Counted from the first letter of the stretch, positions 18,485-29,185 are shown. The stretch is 64,000 bases of DNA from Corynebacterium sp. HS2168-gen11 (GCF_024834075.1 NZ_JANUXR010000002.1:1-64000), one strand, 5' to 3'. Numbers and translations: made by a program. The notes: a model not told the origin generated them from the sequence alone.

Positions 18485-20209
18485 ATGGCAACGACAACAC
18501 GGCATAGCTTCAATGCTGACTACTTTACCCAAGCCTGGCACGACTTTAGCCATGAAGAATACGACATACTCATTATTGGCGCAGGCTCCGTCGGTGCTGG
18601 TACCGCCCTTGATGCAGCAACCCGTGGATTAAAAGTCGCGGTGGTCGAAGCACAAGACATCGCAGCAGGTACTTCTTCACGCTCATCAAAAATGTTTCAT
18701 GGCGGTCTGCGCTATCTAGCCATGCTCGATTTCGCCTTGGTCGCAGAGTCATTACGCGAACGCGAACTTTCGATGTCACACATTGCACCACATTTGGTCA
18801 AACCACTGCGCTTTTTATTCCCATTGACCAGCAAAATCTGGCAACGACCATATATGGCAGCAGGATTTTTACTCTATGACCTCATGGGCGGAGCAAAACA
18901 AGTGCCAATGCAAAAGCACTATTCCAAACGTGGTGCTTTGAAATTAGCCCCAAGCCTGCAATCAGATGCCCTCGTAGGAGGCGTGCGCTACTACGATACG
19001 CTTGTCGATGATGCGCGCCACACACTTACCGTTTTGCGCACCGCTGCAGAATTTGGCGCTACTATTCGTACCCGTACCGAGGTCTTAGGCTTTATCCGCG
19101 ATGGTGAACGAATTACTGGCGTAACCGTGCAAGATACAGATTCTTTGCAGCAAACCACCATTCGGGCCAAAGTCGTCATCAATGCCACAGGCCCGTGGAA
19201 CGACCATATCAATTCTCTTGCCGGGGCAACCGGACCTTTTAGCGTCGCAGCTTCAAAAGGCGTGCATATTGTGGTCCCACGATCATGCATTGATTCTGAA
19301 GTGGCACTGACGTTCGTCACCGAGAAATCAGTACTGTTTGTCATCCCATGGGAAAACTACTGGATCATTGGTACAACCGATACTGCGTGGAAGCATAGCG
19401 TCGATAAGCCTGTGGCAACTGCCAGCGATATTCGCTACATTCTCGATCATGTCAACGCAAAAGTCACCCGCCCAATTACCCCAGAAGATATTGTTGGTGT
19501 ATACGCCGGGCTACGTCCATTAGTATCAGGACGATCTGATTCCACCACGAATCTTTCTCGCAATCATGCTGTTGCACGCGTGTTACCAGGATTCATAGCA
19601 GTAGCAGGCGGTAAATACACAACCTACCGTGTCATCGGTGCAGACACAGTTGATCTTGCTGTCAAAGAACTTGATCAAAAGGTTCCAGCATCAGTGACTG
19701 CATCAATTCCATTACTTGGCGCAGACGGCTATCACGGCCTGGCAAACCAGGTGCCACAACTTGCCGCGCGCTATCAGCTTTCCGAGGCGCAGATTACCCA
19801 CTTGCTGAACCGATATGGTTCATTACTCGACGAAGTTTTGCAGCCAGCACAGCATGATGAGCGTTTGTTGCAACCGCTGATTGGCGCAGAAAAATATCTT
19901 TTGGCAGAACTTTACTATGCAATTACGCATGAAGGTGCCCGCAGTTTGGAAGATATGCTCCATCGACGGATGCGAATTGGCATGGAATACGCAGATCGCG
20001 GACGTCGCACGGCACAGCAGTATCTTGAAGAAATTGCTCGCTTATGCCAGTGGGACCACGACACCGCCGCAGCAGAACTGGCAGCATTCTTGCGCGATCT
20101 TGATGCACAACAACAAGCGGAACAAGCATTAACGGATCAAGCCGCCGTGGATATTATCAATCAAGCCGCTGACTCAACGCAGACTCGTGCAACCAACCCA
20201 GAAGCATAA
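18485..20209 (+). CDS. glpD: Aerobic glycerol-3-phosphate dehydrogenase
   Basis: 574 aa from ATG 18485 with GGAG nine bases upstream. A TTG eight codons earlier is less likely. The FAD-binding motif is [20 protein letters not shown], followed by the GlpD signature [17 protein letters not shown]-terminal DAO_C helical domain follows. It oxidises sn-glycerol 3-phosphate to dihydroxyacetone phosphate and passes electrons to menaquinone at the membrane. glpK follows 2 nt later, so the pair forms a glycerol-use operon. No glpF is present. Confidence 0.94.
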   Translation: MATTTRHSFNADYFTQAWHDFSHEEYDILIIGAGSVGAGTALDAATRGLKVAVVEAQDIAAGTSSRSSKMFHGGLRYLAMLDFALVAESLRERELSMSHIAPHLVKPLRFLFPLTSKIWQRPYMAAGFLLYDLMGGAKQVPMQKHYSKRGALKLAPSLQSDALVGGVRYYDTLVDDARHTLTVLRTAAEFGATIRTRTEVLGFIRDGERITGVTVQDTDSLQQTTIRAKVVINATGPWNDHINSLAGATGPFSVAASKGVHIVVPRSCIDSEVALTFVTEKSVLFVIPWENYWIIGTTDTAWKHSVDKPVATASDIRYILDHVNAKVTRPITPEDIVGVYAGLRPLVSGRSDSTTNLSRNHAVARVLPGFIAVAGGKYTTYRVIGADTVDLAVKELDQKVPASVTASIPLLGADGYHGLANQVPQLAARYQLSEAQITHLLNRYGSLLDEVLQPAQHDERLLQPLIGAEKYLLAELYYAITHEGARSLEDMLHRRMRIGMEYADRGRRTAQQYLEEIARLCQWDHDTAAAELAAFLRDLDAQQQAEQALTDQAAVDIINQAADSTQTRATNPEA

Positions 20210-20211
20210 TC

Positions 20212-21744
20212 ATGACAGTGACCACACATCCGCATTTTGTTGCAGCAATCGACCAAGGCACTACCTCAACGCGATGCGTTATTTTCGACCGCGCCGGGCA
20301 ACCGGTGGGGATGGGGCAGTTTGAGCATAGCCAAATTTTCCCGCAAAAAGGATGGGTGGAGCATGATCCGCTTGAGATTTGGACAAATACCCGGCGCGCA
20401 GTTGGCGCCGCCTTAGCTGAGGCAAATATTGCGCGTGAAGATATCGTGGCGATTGGTATTACGAATCAGCGTGAAACTACGGTGGTGTGGGATAAACACA
20501 CAGGTGAGCCTGTGATGAATGCTATTGTGTGGCAAGATACTCGCACAACTGAGATTTGTGAGCAGCTCGCTGGTGATGTTGGGCATGACCGGTGGCGTGA
20601 TCGTACTGGGTTATTGCTGAATTCGTATCCGGCCGGGCCGAAACTGAAATGGATTTTAGAAAATGTCCCTGGTGCTAGGGAACGAGCGCAACGCGGTGAT
20701 CTGCTCTTTGGCACGATTGATACGTGGTTGTTGTGGAATCTTACAGGTGGGGCACAAGGCGATGAAGGTCAGCCAGCCGTACACGCTACTGATGTGACGA
20801 ATGCTTCGCGAACACTGTTAATGGATCTTCACACCTTGCAGTGGGATGAACAGATTTGTCAAGAGATGGGTATTCCTTTGGCAATGCTGCCAACGATTCG
20901 TCCGTCGGTGACACAGTTTGGGCATGTGCGACAACGCGGCAGTTTAGGCGGGGTGCCAATTACTGGCATTTTGGGAGATCAACAAGCAGCCATGTTTGGG
21001 CAGTGTTGTTTCCAACCAGGTGATGCGAAAAATACCTATGGTACTGGGCTGTTTTTATTACTGAATACTGGTTTGGTGCCAAAGCAATCGAATCATGGCA
21101 TGATTACCACCGTGTGCTATCAGATCGAAGATGAGCAACCTGTGTATGCCTTAGAGGGTTCGGTTGCTGTTGGTGGCGCATTAGTGCAATGGTTGCGAGA
21201 TAATTTAGGCATTATTGAGTCTGCCGCAGAAATTGAGCAATCTGCCAGCCAAGTTGCAGATAATGGTGGCGTATATATCGTTCCGGCGTTTTCTGGTTTA
21301 TTTGCGCCACGATGGCGTACAGATGCGCGTGGTGTGATTGTTGGCCTGACTCGATTTGCTAATAAGCATCATCTTGCCCGTGCAGTATTAGAAGCAACGG
21401 CATATCAAACCAGGGAAGTTGTTGAGGCGATGGTTGCTGATTCAGGTGTGCCGTTGCGAACTTTGCGCGTTGATGGTGGCATGGTGGCCAATGATCTTTT
21501 GATGCAGTTTCAAGCTGATATTTTACAAACTCCAGTCGTGCGTCCTGGCATGATTGAAACCACTGTTCTGGGAGCAGCGTTTGCGGCAGGCCTGGGGGTT
21601 GGATTCTTCGAATCGACCGAGCAATTGCGTGCGTTTGCAAAATCGGACAAGCAGTGGGATCCCATGTTGCCTCGAGAAACCACTGATCATCTCTATGCAG
21701 AGTGGAATAAAGCTGTTCAGCGTACATTAAATTGGGAAGAATAA
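20212..21744 (+). CDS. glpK: Glycerol kinase
   Basis: 510 aa, the usual length. FGGY-family start [16 protein letters not shown], then [17 protein letters not shown] and the C-terminal FGGY signature region ([19 protein letters not shown]). It phosphorylates glycerol to glycerol 3-phosphate, the substrate of GlpD immediately upstream. The HAD phosphatase at 1508 may run the reverse step. A terminator shared with the tRNA gene lies 60 nt downstream. Confidence 0.95.
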   Translation: MTVTTHPHFVAAIDQGTTSTRCVIFDRAGQPVGMGQFEHSQIFPQKGWVEHDPLEIWTNTRRAVGAALAEANIAREDIVAIGITNQRETTVVWDKHTGEPVMNAIVWQDTRTTEICEQLAGDVGHDRWRDRTGLLLNSYPAGPKLKWILENVPGARERAQRGDLLFGTIDTWLLWNLTGGAQGDEGQPAVHATDVTNASRTLLMDLHTLQWDEQICQEMGIPLAMLPTIRPSVTQFGHVRQRGSLGGVPITGILGDQQAAMFGQCCFQPGDAKNTYGTGLFLLLNTGLVPKQSNHGMITTVCYQIEDEQPVYALEGSVAVGGALVQWLRDNLGIIESAAEIEQSASQVADNGGVYIVPAFSGLFAPRWRTDARGVIVGLTRFANKHHLARAVLEATAYQTREVVEAMVADSGVPLRTLRVDGGMVANDLLMQFQADILQTPVVRPGMIETTVLGAAFAAGLGVGFFESTEQLRAFAKSDKQWDPMLPRETTDHLYAEWNKAVQRTLNWEE

Positions 21745-21800
21745 GCACACGTGTAAGAATCCATAGCGTGGATTTCCCAATTGGTGGTCGGCATGCACAC

Positions 21801-21834
21801 AAAAAATCCAGCTACAGTGTAGTAGCTGGATTTT
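21801..21834 (-). terminator. terminator of tRNA-Pro, probably bidirectional
   Basis: A 13-bp stem AAAATCCAGCTAC/GTAGCTGGATTTT with a 6-nt loop. On the minus strand it runs into a T-tract just after the tRNA. On the plus strand it also ends in TTTT after glpK. Confidence 0.8.
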
Positions 21835-21840
21835 AGAATG

Positions 21841-21914
<74 letters not shown>

Positions 21915-21971
21915 CCGTCGTTAAGCTTGACGACGCTATGAGTCTACAATAATTGCTAATTCAAGAAAAAA

Positions 21972-22670
21972 TTACTGGCAAGTTGCCTGTTTGAAGGCAG
22001 TTGCGATCGTTTGGCGGACATCTTCTAGCTGTGCTGCATGGGCTTGAACTTCAGCGAACATCCGCGCGCCAATACCAGGGTTTTCCGCTTCGTATTCGCC
22101 ACGCTCACCTTCAGCCCAAGCCTGCATGGTTGCCGCAGAGGCTTCTGGATGAAACTGCACACCGACAAGTGTTCCTAAGCGAAACGCTTGAATACTGCCT
22201 GTAGCAGAAGTTGCAAGTACTTCAGCTGCAGCAGGGGCTTCGAGCACACAATCATTATGGGATTGCTGCACCACGATCGGATGCGACAGCGATGCAAAAT
22301 AGGGATCCTGCAGACCTGCAGCGGTTAAGGTAATTGGGTAGACTCCTTCTTCCGCACCACCTGGATGTGCAAGAGACACAGTTCCACCGAAGGTATCGGC
22401 TAAAATCTGGTGTCCTAAGCAAATGCCTAAGACAGCAATATTGTGTGTATAAGCATCTCGCAGCAACGCTTGCAGTGGTGGAATCCACGCAGAGGCTTGA
22501 TGATCAAGCGCATTTTGGCGCCCACCGAGTAACAACAGACCATTACCGATATCAGTAATCGCAGGCAGTGGCTGTGAGGTGGGATCAATACTACGAACCT
22601 CATTTTCAGGGAACCAGCGTTGAAAGGTATCAAGGCGGACCCATGGATCTGGTTGAATAACAGTGATCAT
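21972..22670 (-). CDS. Class I glutamine amidotransferase (GATase1-like)
   Basis: 232 aa. The nucleophile elbow GICLGHQ supplies Cys near residue 85. The remaining triad His and Glu are in VQFHPEAS. No synthetase domain is fused. Such stand-alone proteins resemble GMP-synthase-type glutaminases or gamma-glutamyl hydrolases of polyamine catabolism, so the substrate is open. It starts 3 nt after the YchJ-like gene, so they are probably co-transcribed. Confidence 0.75.
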   Translation of the reverse strand: MITVIQPDPWVRLDTFQRWFPENEVRSIDPTSQPLPAITDIGNGLLLLGGRQNALDHQASAWIPPLQALLRDAYTHNIAVLGICLGHQILADTFGGTVSLAHPGGAEEGVYPITLTAAGLQDPYFASLSHPIVVQQSHNDCVLEAPAAAEVLATSATGSIQAFRLGTLVGVQFHPEASAATMQAWAEGERGEYEAENPGIGARMFAEVQAHAAQLEDVRQTIATAFKQATCQ

Positions 22671-22673
22671 AGT

Positions 22674-23087
22674 TTAAGACTCATGGTCAAGCTCTCCGTC
22701 AAGATACACCCAGCGGCCAAGATGCCGAATAAACTTAGAGCGCTCATGTTGGTGTCCAAGCTGTTGCGTTCCTGAAGGATGCAGAGTGGAATATGTCGCA
22801 ACAAATTCTACAATACCTGTGTCATGAAACGGACTGCCGGCTTCAGTGTGCACAATCTCCAAGCCGGTCCACTGCACAGCAGGATCAAAAGAAAGCTGCT
22901 GAGGCCTAGTGCGTGGTGCCCAGGTTTGCAATAAATACTCACTATTGCCTGTCACAAACGCACTATAGCGCGAACGCATCAACAACAAGGCGGTATTCGG
23001 ATACGCAGTTCCTGCTAAAAATGGGCCGCAGCATTGTCCAAAAGTAGTGCCAGAATCGCATGGACATGGGTTTGAAGAGGTGAGCAT
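22674..23087 (-). CDS. YchJ-like protein with N-terminal SEC-C-type zinc motif
   Basis: 137 aa from ATG 23087. A longer frame to 23159 is possible, but conservation of the family begins at NPCPCDSG. The N-terminus has a Cys cluster (CPCDSGTTFGQCCG) of the SEC-C zinc-binding type. The rest (MRSRYSAFVTGNSEYLLQTW) is the NTF2-like UPF0225 fold. Function is unknown. It is upstream of the amidotransferase in the same direction. Confidence 0.75.
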   Translation of the reverse strand: MLTSSNPCPCDSGTTFGQCCGPFLAGTAYPNTALLLMRSRYSAFVTGNSEYLLQTWAPRTRPQQLSFDPAVQWTGLEIVHTEAGSPFHDTGIVEFVATYSTLHPSGTQQLGHQHERSKFIRHLGRWVYLDGELDHES

Positions 23088-23173
23088 ATGCGACGCACTC
23101 GCTTTCGTATGAGAAAACTTCCAAATAATGGATGCATGCCGCACTACCGCGACATGCAATCTTTACAATCAGT

Positions 23174-24373
23174 CTAGTAGCTCGTATCCTCAATGACTAC
23201 CGGTTGCACAAACATCGCTTCGATCGTGCTTGATTTCGCAGCCGTCAGTAACGTCTGACGTTGTGCATCTGAAAGATCGCCAATAAGTTCAATGCTGCGA
23301 CGAAGATGGAGTGAATGATCACCAACAGTTTTCGCAACACTAACTTTTACATCTACAAGTTCTCGAATGCGATGTTGCTGTGCAGCTTCACGTACTGCCT
23401 GACTGGTTGCTGCCGCTAAACCAGAGAGCAGCAGGGAAGTCGGAGCAATACCGAGATTCTTGCCACCGTTATAAGCTTCCCGATCTGTACTAATAACATG
23501 TGTGCCAGTGTGGACTACATCAGTAAAACGGCCTGCTTTCGTGCTTGTCGCAATTGCAACACCTTCTGGAATACTTTCTGCCAAGGCTTCTATATTCTCA
23601 GGAACAATATGCTGCTCGAACCACGCCAGAATAATATCGGCAGCCTGCTGACCCGCACCTGGTTTCGTTAATAGATGATCCACCTTATCCAACGACACTA
23701 ATGATTTTGGATAGCGGGTCGTTAAAAAGATATTTTGCGCATTTTCCACCCCAACAGTTTGATCAGTCGGAGAATGTAAAATTAATAACGGTTTGCGCAG
23801 TCGAGGTAAATAGGCCTCCGGATTAGTTTCGGCAAGATCCTCTAAATAATGCCGCGACATAATAATATCGCGACCACCTAAACTGATAGCGACCTCACCT
23901 TTTTCATCAATCTCTCCAATTCGATCGGCAAAATGCAGCACTGCATGCGCTGGATCAAACGGTGCACCAATAGTCGCCACAGCTTTCAGTGATGGCATCT
24001 CCACCGCAGCTTGCAATGCTGCAGCACCGCCTAAAGAATGGCCAACTAATAACTGCGGAGCACTGTAATGTTGCTCGAGCCAACGGCCGGCAGCACGAAT
24101 ATCCGCAACATTTTCCGAAAACGACGTCTCATGAAAATTACCTTCAGACTGCCCCAAACCTGGAAAATCAAACCGTAAACACGCAATCCCTTGTTCAGCC
24201 AAAGCCTTACTGACGCGCGCTGCCGCCGGTGCAAACCGAGAACAAGTAAAACAATGCGCAAATATCGCATATGCTCGCGGCGATGTATCGGGTAGATCTA
24301 AAGTAGCGGCCATCGTATAGCCCTGAGAACTTGGCAATTTCACACTGATTGCATGCATGTGTTCATCCTTCAT
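23174..24373 (-). CDS. Alpha/beta hydrolase fused to an OsmC-like domain
   Basis: 400 aa from ATG 24373, preceded by GGAG at 8-nt spacing. An in-frame ATG at 24358 is also possible. Residues 1-250 form an alpha/beta hydrolase with GHSLGG (nucleophile Ser), SPTDQTV (Asp) and KVDHLL (His). Residues 265-400 form an OsmC/Ohr fold (VISTDREAYNGGKNLGIAPT). OsmC proteins reduce organic peroxides through two cysteines, but here the usual sites read LAAATSQAV and AKSSTIEAM, so both are missing. The domain may therefore bind substrate or dimerise instead of acting as a peroxidase. Confidence 0.82.
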   Translation of the reverse strand: MKDEHMHAISVKLPSSQGYTMAATLDLPDTSPRAYAIFAHCFTCSRFAPAAARVSKALAEQGIACLRFDFPGLGQSEGNFHETSFSENVADIRAAGRWLEQHYSAPQLLVGHSLGGAAALQAAVEMPSLKAVATIGAPFDPAHAVLHFADRIGEIDEKGEVAISLGGRDIIMSRHYLEDLAETNPEAYLPRLRKPLLILHSPTDQTVGVENAQNIFLTTRYPKSLVSLDKVDHLLTKPGAGQQAADIILAWFEQHIVPENIEALAESIPEGVAIATSTKAGRFTDVVHTGTHVISTDREAYNGGKNLGIAPTSLLLSGLAAATSQAVREAAQQHRIRELVDVKVSVAKTVGDHSLHLRRSIELIGDLSDAQRQTLLTAAKSSTIEAMFVQPVVIEDTSY

Positions 24374-24603
24374 TACTGAAGCTCCGTTTCCCATCACCAG
24401 ATGTAAAAATCGGAGCATGAATATTCTGTGACAAAGAAAACAGCTTGGCGTATAACCCAAGACGAATTCAATGCGATTTAACGATTTAACATTGTAAGAG
24501 AAAAACTTCACCAACATGACACCCCAGATACTGATATGTTGGTTAAACTTGAGGGGTATTTGTAAAACAGATCACGAGCTATGCTCATGAAGGGTGGACT
24601 GCG

Positions 24604-26898
24604 GTGGCCGGATTCGATTGGTTTTGGAACGCAATGGGAGGAAAACAAGGCCGTAACCAAAAACGTAGCCGCACAATTGTCGGTCAATCCCTCAAACACA
24701 AAGAAACCTTTGCAACACTTAGCGATGCAGAGCTTCAAACCCGAGCCCGTGAATTATGCGCACAAGGGCAACTGACTCGCCCCGATGAATTTTTAGCAAT
24801 TTTAGCGCTCGCGGCAGAACGCACCTTGCATATGACCCCATTTGCCGTGCAATCCCAAGCCGTTTTACGACTCCTTGAAGGCGATGTCATCCAAATGGCC
24901 ACCGGCGAAGGTAAAACCCTAGTAGGTGCGATGGCCAATGCCGGCTTTGGCTTAATGGGCAAAAAAGTCCACGCGATTACCGTCAATGACTATCTCGCTG
25001 CACGCGATGCCGCCTGGATGGGGCCACTGGTGGAATTCTTCGGCCTGACTGTCGCCTCCGTGGTAGAAGGCATGACACCACAGGAGCGTCGTCAAGCATA
25101 TCAATGTGATATTGTCTACGCGCCAGTGACCGAAATTGGTTTTGACGTGCTACGCGACCAGCTCATCACGCGCCGGGAAGATGCCGTGCAACATGGTGCG
25201 GATGTGGCGTTGGTTGATGAAGCTGACTCGGTGTTAGTTGATGAAGCACTTGTGCCATTGGTGCTGGCGGGAAATCAGCCAGGTGCGGCACCTACGGGAC
25301 AAATTACTGAGCTTGTGAAGCGCTTGCAAGAAGGTGTGGACTACGCCGTTGATGATGATCGTCGCAATGTGTTTTTGCAGGAAACCGGCGCCCACAAACT
25401 CGAACGTGCTCTTGGCATTTCCTCGCTTTACGACGACGAACATGTGGGCACCACCTTAGTACAGGTGAATTTAGCCTTGCACGCGCAAGCCTTGCTGATT
25501 CGTGATGTGCACTATATTGTTCGCGATGGGAAGGTTGCCTTAATCGATGCTTCGAAAGGGCGCGTTGCAGAACTCCAGCGGTGGCCAGATGGTGTGCAAG
25601 CTGCAGTGGAGGCGAAGGAAGGGCTCGCAGTCAGTGAAGGTGGCAAGATTTTAGATACCATCACCTTGCAGGCCTTAATGGGCAGATATCCAATGGTATG
25701 CGGTATGACTGGTACCGCAGTGGAAGCAACCGACCAGTTGCGTTCCTTCTATGATTTGCGCGTATCGGTGATTGATCGACATCAGCCACTGCAGCGATTT
25801 GATGAAGCTGATCGTATTTATCTGACCTTGGAAGATAAAAATCGTGCCATTGTCGAAGAAATTGTGGCATTACATAAAACTGGCCAACCGATTTTGGTTG
25901 GTACGCATGATGTTGCAGAATCAGAGGCCTTAGCAGCACAACTCCGCAGTTTTGACATTGACGTGAATGTGTTGAATGCGAAAAATGATGCTGAAGAAGC
26001 CAAGATCATTGCAGAGGCAGGTGATCTAGGACGTGTGACTGTCTCGACTCAAATGGCGGGACGAGGTACTGATATTAAACTTGGCGGTGCCGATGAACGT
26101 GATCATGATGCAGTGGTTGCAGTAGGCGGTTTAGCCGTCATTGGTACAGCGCGTCATCGCAGTTCGCGTCTTGATAATCAATTACGTGGTCGTGCAGGCA
26201 GGCAAGGTGATCCTGGATTGTCGTTATTTTTTGTCAGCTTTGAAGACGATATGGTGGCCGTTGGTGGCGCTGATGAAGAAATTACTGCGCGCCCAGATGC
26301 ACAAGGCTATATTGATTCACAACGCGTGCGTGATTGGGTCGAACACTGTCAGCGTGTTACTGAAGGGCAACTGCTGGAGATTCACTCACAGACGTGGAAA
26401 TACAATAAGTTGCTTGCTGATCAGCGCAAAATTATTGATGAACGTCGTGCAGCGCTGCTTGATACTGAGGCTGCCTATGACAGCTTGGCGCAGCTTGCAC
26501 CTGAGCGGATGCAAGAACTTTCTGAAACTGTGACTCATGAAGTATTGGTTCAAGCAGCTCGCGATATTATGCTCTACCATTTGGATGTGGGCTGGAGCGA
26601 GCACCTAGCGTTAATGGACGATGTACGGGAATCTATACACTTACGCGCAATTGCTCGAGAAACCCCAATTGATGAGTACCATCGCATTGCTGTACGCGAA
26701 TTCAAACAGATTGCGCAGATTGCTGTTGATGATGCAGTTGATACCTTCCAAGAAATTGTGATTGATGATGCAGGTGCACATCTTGCAGATCTTGGCTTGA
26801 TGAGACCATCGGCAACTTGGACGTATATGGTCAGCGATAATCCGCTTTCTGGCTCTGGAAATTCAGTGATGAAAGGTATTGGCAGTATTTTCCGTTAA
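24604..26898 (+). CDS. secA2: Accessory preprotein translocase ATPase SecA2
   Basis: 764 aa from GTG 24604, with GAAGGG about 10 nt upstream. Walker A is MATGEGKT at 98-105. The DEAD-like Walker B is VALVDEADSVLVDEAL. A preprotein cross-linking domain and VSTQMAGRGTDIKLGG, the SecA nucleotide-binding fold 2 signature, follow. It is shorter than SecA1, lacks the C-terminal zinc-binding tail, and stands next to odhI as in C. glutamicum, all of which point to SecA2. It drives export of a subset of proteins through SecYEG. Confidence 0.92.
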   Translation: MAGFDWFWNAMGGKQGRNQKRSRTIVGQSLKHKETFATLSDAELQTRARELCAQGQLTRPDEFLAILALAAERTLHMTPFAVQSQAVLRLLEGDVIQMATGEGKTLVGAMANAGFGLMGKKVHAITVNDYLAARDAAWMGPLVEFFGLTVASVVEGMTPQERRQAYQCDIVYAPVTEIGFDVLRDQLITRREDAVQHGADVALVDEADSVLVDEALVPLVLAGNQPGAAPTGQITELVKRLQEGVDYAVDDDRRNVFLQETGAHKLERALGISSLYDDEHVGTTLVQVNLALHAQALLIRDVHYIVRDGKVALIDASKGRVAELQRWPDGVQAAVEAKEGLAVSEGGKILDTITLQALMGRYPMVCGMTGTAVEATDQLRSFYDLRVSVIDRHQPLQRFDEADRIYLTLEDKNRAIVEEIVALHKTGQPILVGTHDVAESEALAAQLRSFDIDVNVLNAKNDAEEAKIIAEAGDLGRVTVSTQMAGRGTDIKLGGADERDHDAVVAVGGLAVIGTARHRSSRLDNQLRGRAGRQGDPGLSLFFVSFEDDMVAVGGADEEITARPDAQGYIDSQRVRDWVEHCQRVTEGQLLEIHSQTWKYNKLLADQRKIIDERRAALLDTEAAYDSLAQLAPERMQELSETVTHEVLVQAARDIMLYHLDVGWSEHLALMDDVRESIHLRAIARETPIDEYHRIAVREFKQIAQIAVDDAVDTFQEIVIDDAGAHLADLGLMRPSATWTYMVSDNPLSGSGNSVMKGIGSIFR

Positions 26899-27134
26899 AA
26901 TATCATTACTGGTAATCAGTTGGAAAAATGTGCCAAGAAACCTTAAAAGTCAAGTTTTGGGGCTAGATACTCTAAGTTTCTCACGAACTGGCGAGAATAC
27001 GGTTATTATAGAAATGATTGGCTGAATGTGTGACATGGTTGAGCGCACACTTTTATGACAACAATTGTTCAGATTTTGCAGCTTTGAATACATAAAGACG
27101 CGGTCTGCTTTGATCCAACTTGGGAGGTTTCACA

Positions 27135-27557
27135 GTGAGCGAGAATAACGGCATCTATGATGTCCAAACAGAAACAACGTCAGTGTTCCGTGCTGATTTG
27201 TTAAAGGAAATGGAGCAGGGGGCAGGTGCTTCTGCTTCCACAGGTGCTGATATTATTCCTCCAACTGGTGCTGGCTTGCTGATCGTCAAGCGTGGCCCAA
27301 ATGCTGGTGCTCGTTTCTTGCTGGATCGCTCAACAACTACTGCTGGTCGTCACCCGGAATCTGACATCTTCCTTGACGATGTTACTGTTTCACGTCGTCA
27401 CGCAGAGTTTCGCGTGGAAAATGGCGTATTTGAAGTTGTCGATCTCGGATCCTTAAACGGCACCTACGTGAATCGTGAGCCACGGAATTCCCACGTGCTC
27501 GCCTCTGGCGATGAAGTGCAAATCGGTAAGTTCCGTTTGGTCTTTTTGAAAGGATAA
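27135..27557 (+). CDS. odhI: OdhI, FHA-domain inhibitor of 2-oxoglutarate dehydrogenase
   Basis: 140 aa from GTG 27135, with GGGAGG seven bases upstream. An upstream TTG overlaps that ribosome site. ETTSVF places Thr14 and Thr15 exactly where PknG/PknA-type kinases phosphorylate C. glutamicum OdhI. The FHA domain (about 48-140) has GRHPESDIFLDDVTVSRRHA and LGSLNGTYVN. Unphosphorylated OdhI binds OdhA and blocks the 2-oxoglutarate dehydrogenase complex, steering carbon to glutamate. Mycobacterial GarA is the orthologue. Confidence 0.95.
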   Translation: MSENNGIYDVQTETTSVFRADLLKEMEQGAGASASTGADIIPPTGAGLLIVKRGPNAGARFLLDRSTTTAGRHPESDIFLDDVTVSRRHAEFRVENGVFEVVDLGSLNGTYVNREPRNSHVLASGDEVQIGKFRLVFLKG

Positions 27558-27607
27558 AACGCAAGCCGTTTCTTTATTCCCATCGCGAACCTAACGAGAG
27601 ATTATTA

Positions 27608-28342
27608 ATGAGTGCAGTACCAAATCCCACCCAACATCAAGCGGTAGCAAAGCCCCAAAAGACGATGTCTATTGGCGTGGTCTTGGATATTCTGACTGCA
27701 GAATTTCCCGATGTTACCGTCTCGAAGATTCGATATCTTGAATCCGAAGGCTTGGTGACCCCGCAGCGTACGAAGACAGGCTATCGACGCTTCGTGCAAG
27801 CTGATGTCGATCGTTTACGCTATGTGCTGACTACTCAACGGGATAATTATTTACCGTTGCGGGTGATTCGCCAACAACTCGAAGCGATGGATGCTGGTAC
27901 GATTACTCCAATTTTGAAAACGGCTGATGATCAACCAATGGTCAGCCCGGAAAAATTCCGGGCACCACAGGTTACTCGACTCACAGATAGCGATGTAGCA
28001 TTGAAATCTGGCGTCGAAACTGCCTTTGTTATTGAGCTTGCGCAAGCAGGTGTGATTCGACCTGATGAGTCTGGCTTCTTTACTGCAGATGATGTCCGAA
28101 TTGTTTCAGCTGCCGCAGCGTTGGGGGAATTCGGTTTCCATGTACGCCACTTAAAACCACTGACAAATGCAGCTGCTCGACAAGCCGCATTGATTTCCCA
28201 AGCGGTGTTGCCAGTCACACACTCGAAGAGCGTTGATGCAAGACAACAGGCAGAAGAAATGAGTCAACAAATTATGGCGCTGGTTGCCTCTCTGCATGCT
28301 GGTCTCGTGAAAAATGCAGTGCGGAAAGAAATTGGCTTTTAA
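27608..28342 (+). CDS. ftsR: MerR-family regulator FtsR
   Basis: 244 aa. N-terminal winged helix-turn-helix: SIGVVLDILTAEFPDVTVSK, followed by YLESEGLVTPQRTKTGYRRF. The C-terminal part is not Cys-rich, so it is not a classic metal sensor. In C. glutamicum the gene in this position (after odhI) encodes FtsR, an activator of ftsZ. M. tuberculosis Rv1828 is the homologue. It is followed 8 nt later by the DUF151 gene. Confidence 0.88.
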   Translation: MSAVPNPTQHQAVAKPQKTMSIGVVLDILTAEFPDVTVSKIRYLESEGLVTPQRTKTGYRRFVQADVDRLRYVLTTQRDNYLPLRVIRQQLEAMDAGTITPILKTADDQPMVSPEKFRAPQVTRLTDSDVALKSGVETAFVIELAQAGVIRPDESGFFTADDVRIVSAAAALGEFGFHVRHLKPLTNAAARQAALISQAVLPVTHSKSVDARQQAEEMSQQIMALVASLHAGLVKNAVRKEIGF

Positions 28343-28350
28343 GTGCTCAC

Positions 28351-29046
28351 ATGAGTTTTCATGAAGTAGAGTATCTACAAATCAGTGAATTTCTGCAGCA
28401 ATACTGCATTGTGCTGCGATGGAATGAGCGCAAACGTATTGTGCCCATCTGGATTAGTGCAGAAGCGGCCTTGGAGCAATTACGTCGCGAACAAGAAGCA
28501 CCAGCGCCTCGTCCAACCGCACACGATTTACTTATTGATTTCCTCACGTCTTGCAGTCGTAGAGTATCTGAGCTGCGAATTGTAGATTATGAGCAAGGCG
28601 TATTTTTCGCAGAACTGATCACCAATGATGGTCACAGTTTCGAATGTCGTCCGACAGATGGATTAGCAGTTGCATATAGCTTGTGCCTGCCAATTATGGT
28701 TGATGCCGACGTACTTGAACGTGCTGGGGTGTATATGTCGAATACCGATATAGAAACCTATCTAGACTTAAGCTTTGCTGATGATCCTCTGGTTGAACTT
28801 GATGCCTCATTAGAGGCTGATGATAATACTGCAATAACTACTGCTGACCTGCATGAATGTAGTGCTGATTCGGATTTTATGAAGAATATACAGCGTCTGC
28901 GTCGACATCAACCACAACAATCCTTACCGTTTATCAAACCTGAGATAGCAGGGGAGTTTCATACTATCTTTGAAGCTTTTGAAACAGATGTGTCTGATGT
29001 GAATGCTGATAATTTTGTTATTAGAGATGACAATGATGAAATTTAA
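28351..29046 (+). CDS. Bifunctional nuclease family (DUF151) protein
   Basis: 231 aa. Residues 1-130 match the DUF151 core (RIVPIWISAEAA, HDLLIDFLT, then DGHSFECRPTDGLAVAYSL). The last 80 residues are an acidic, poorly conserved tail. Related plant and Thermotoga proteins show RNase/DNase activity, but the biochemical role in actinobacteria is unproved. It lies between ftsR and a second MerR gene in a conserved block (Rv1828-Rv1830). Confidence 0.85.
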   Translation: MSFHEVEYLQISEFLQQYCIVLRWNERKRIVPIWISAEAALEQLRREQEAPAPRPTAHDLLIDFLTSCSRRVSELRIVDYEQGVFFAELITNDGHSFECRPTDGLAVAYSLCLPIMVDADVLERAGVYMSNTDIETYLDLSFADDPLVELDASLEADDNTAITTADLHECSADSDFMKNIQRLRRHQPQQSLPFIKPEIAGEFHTIFEAFETDVSDVNADNFVIRDDNDEI

Positions 29047-29069
29047 GTTTAAACTTCAAGTTGAGGTTT
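29045..29069. promoter_or_regulatory. palindromic operator candidate upstream of merR
   Basis: A perfect 12-bp palindrome AAGTTTAAACTT (29045-29056) overlaps an imperfect one, AAACTTCAAGTTGAGGTTT (29051-29069, 8 of 9 pairs). A MerR protein is encoded 117 nt downstream, so autoregulation is plausible. It covers the stop codon of the DUF151 gene. Confidence 0.4.
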
Positions 29070-29185
29070 AAGTTTACGGGCGTGTCGCAAGTGAATTACT
29101 TGACGCTTGGGTATTCTTGCCTAAAGATAGAGATGAGTAAGACACCTAACTCATGCGAAGCCAGAGATCGCTAAGGAGCATCCAG

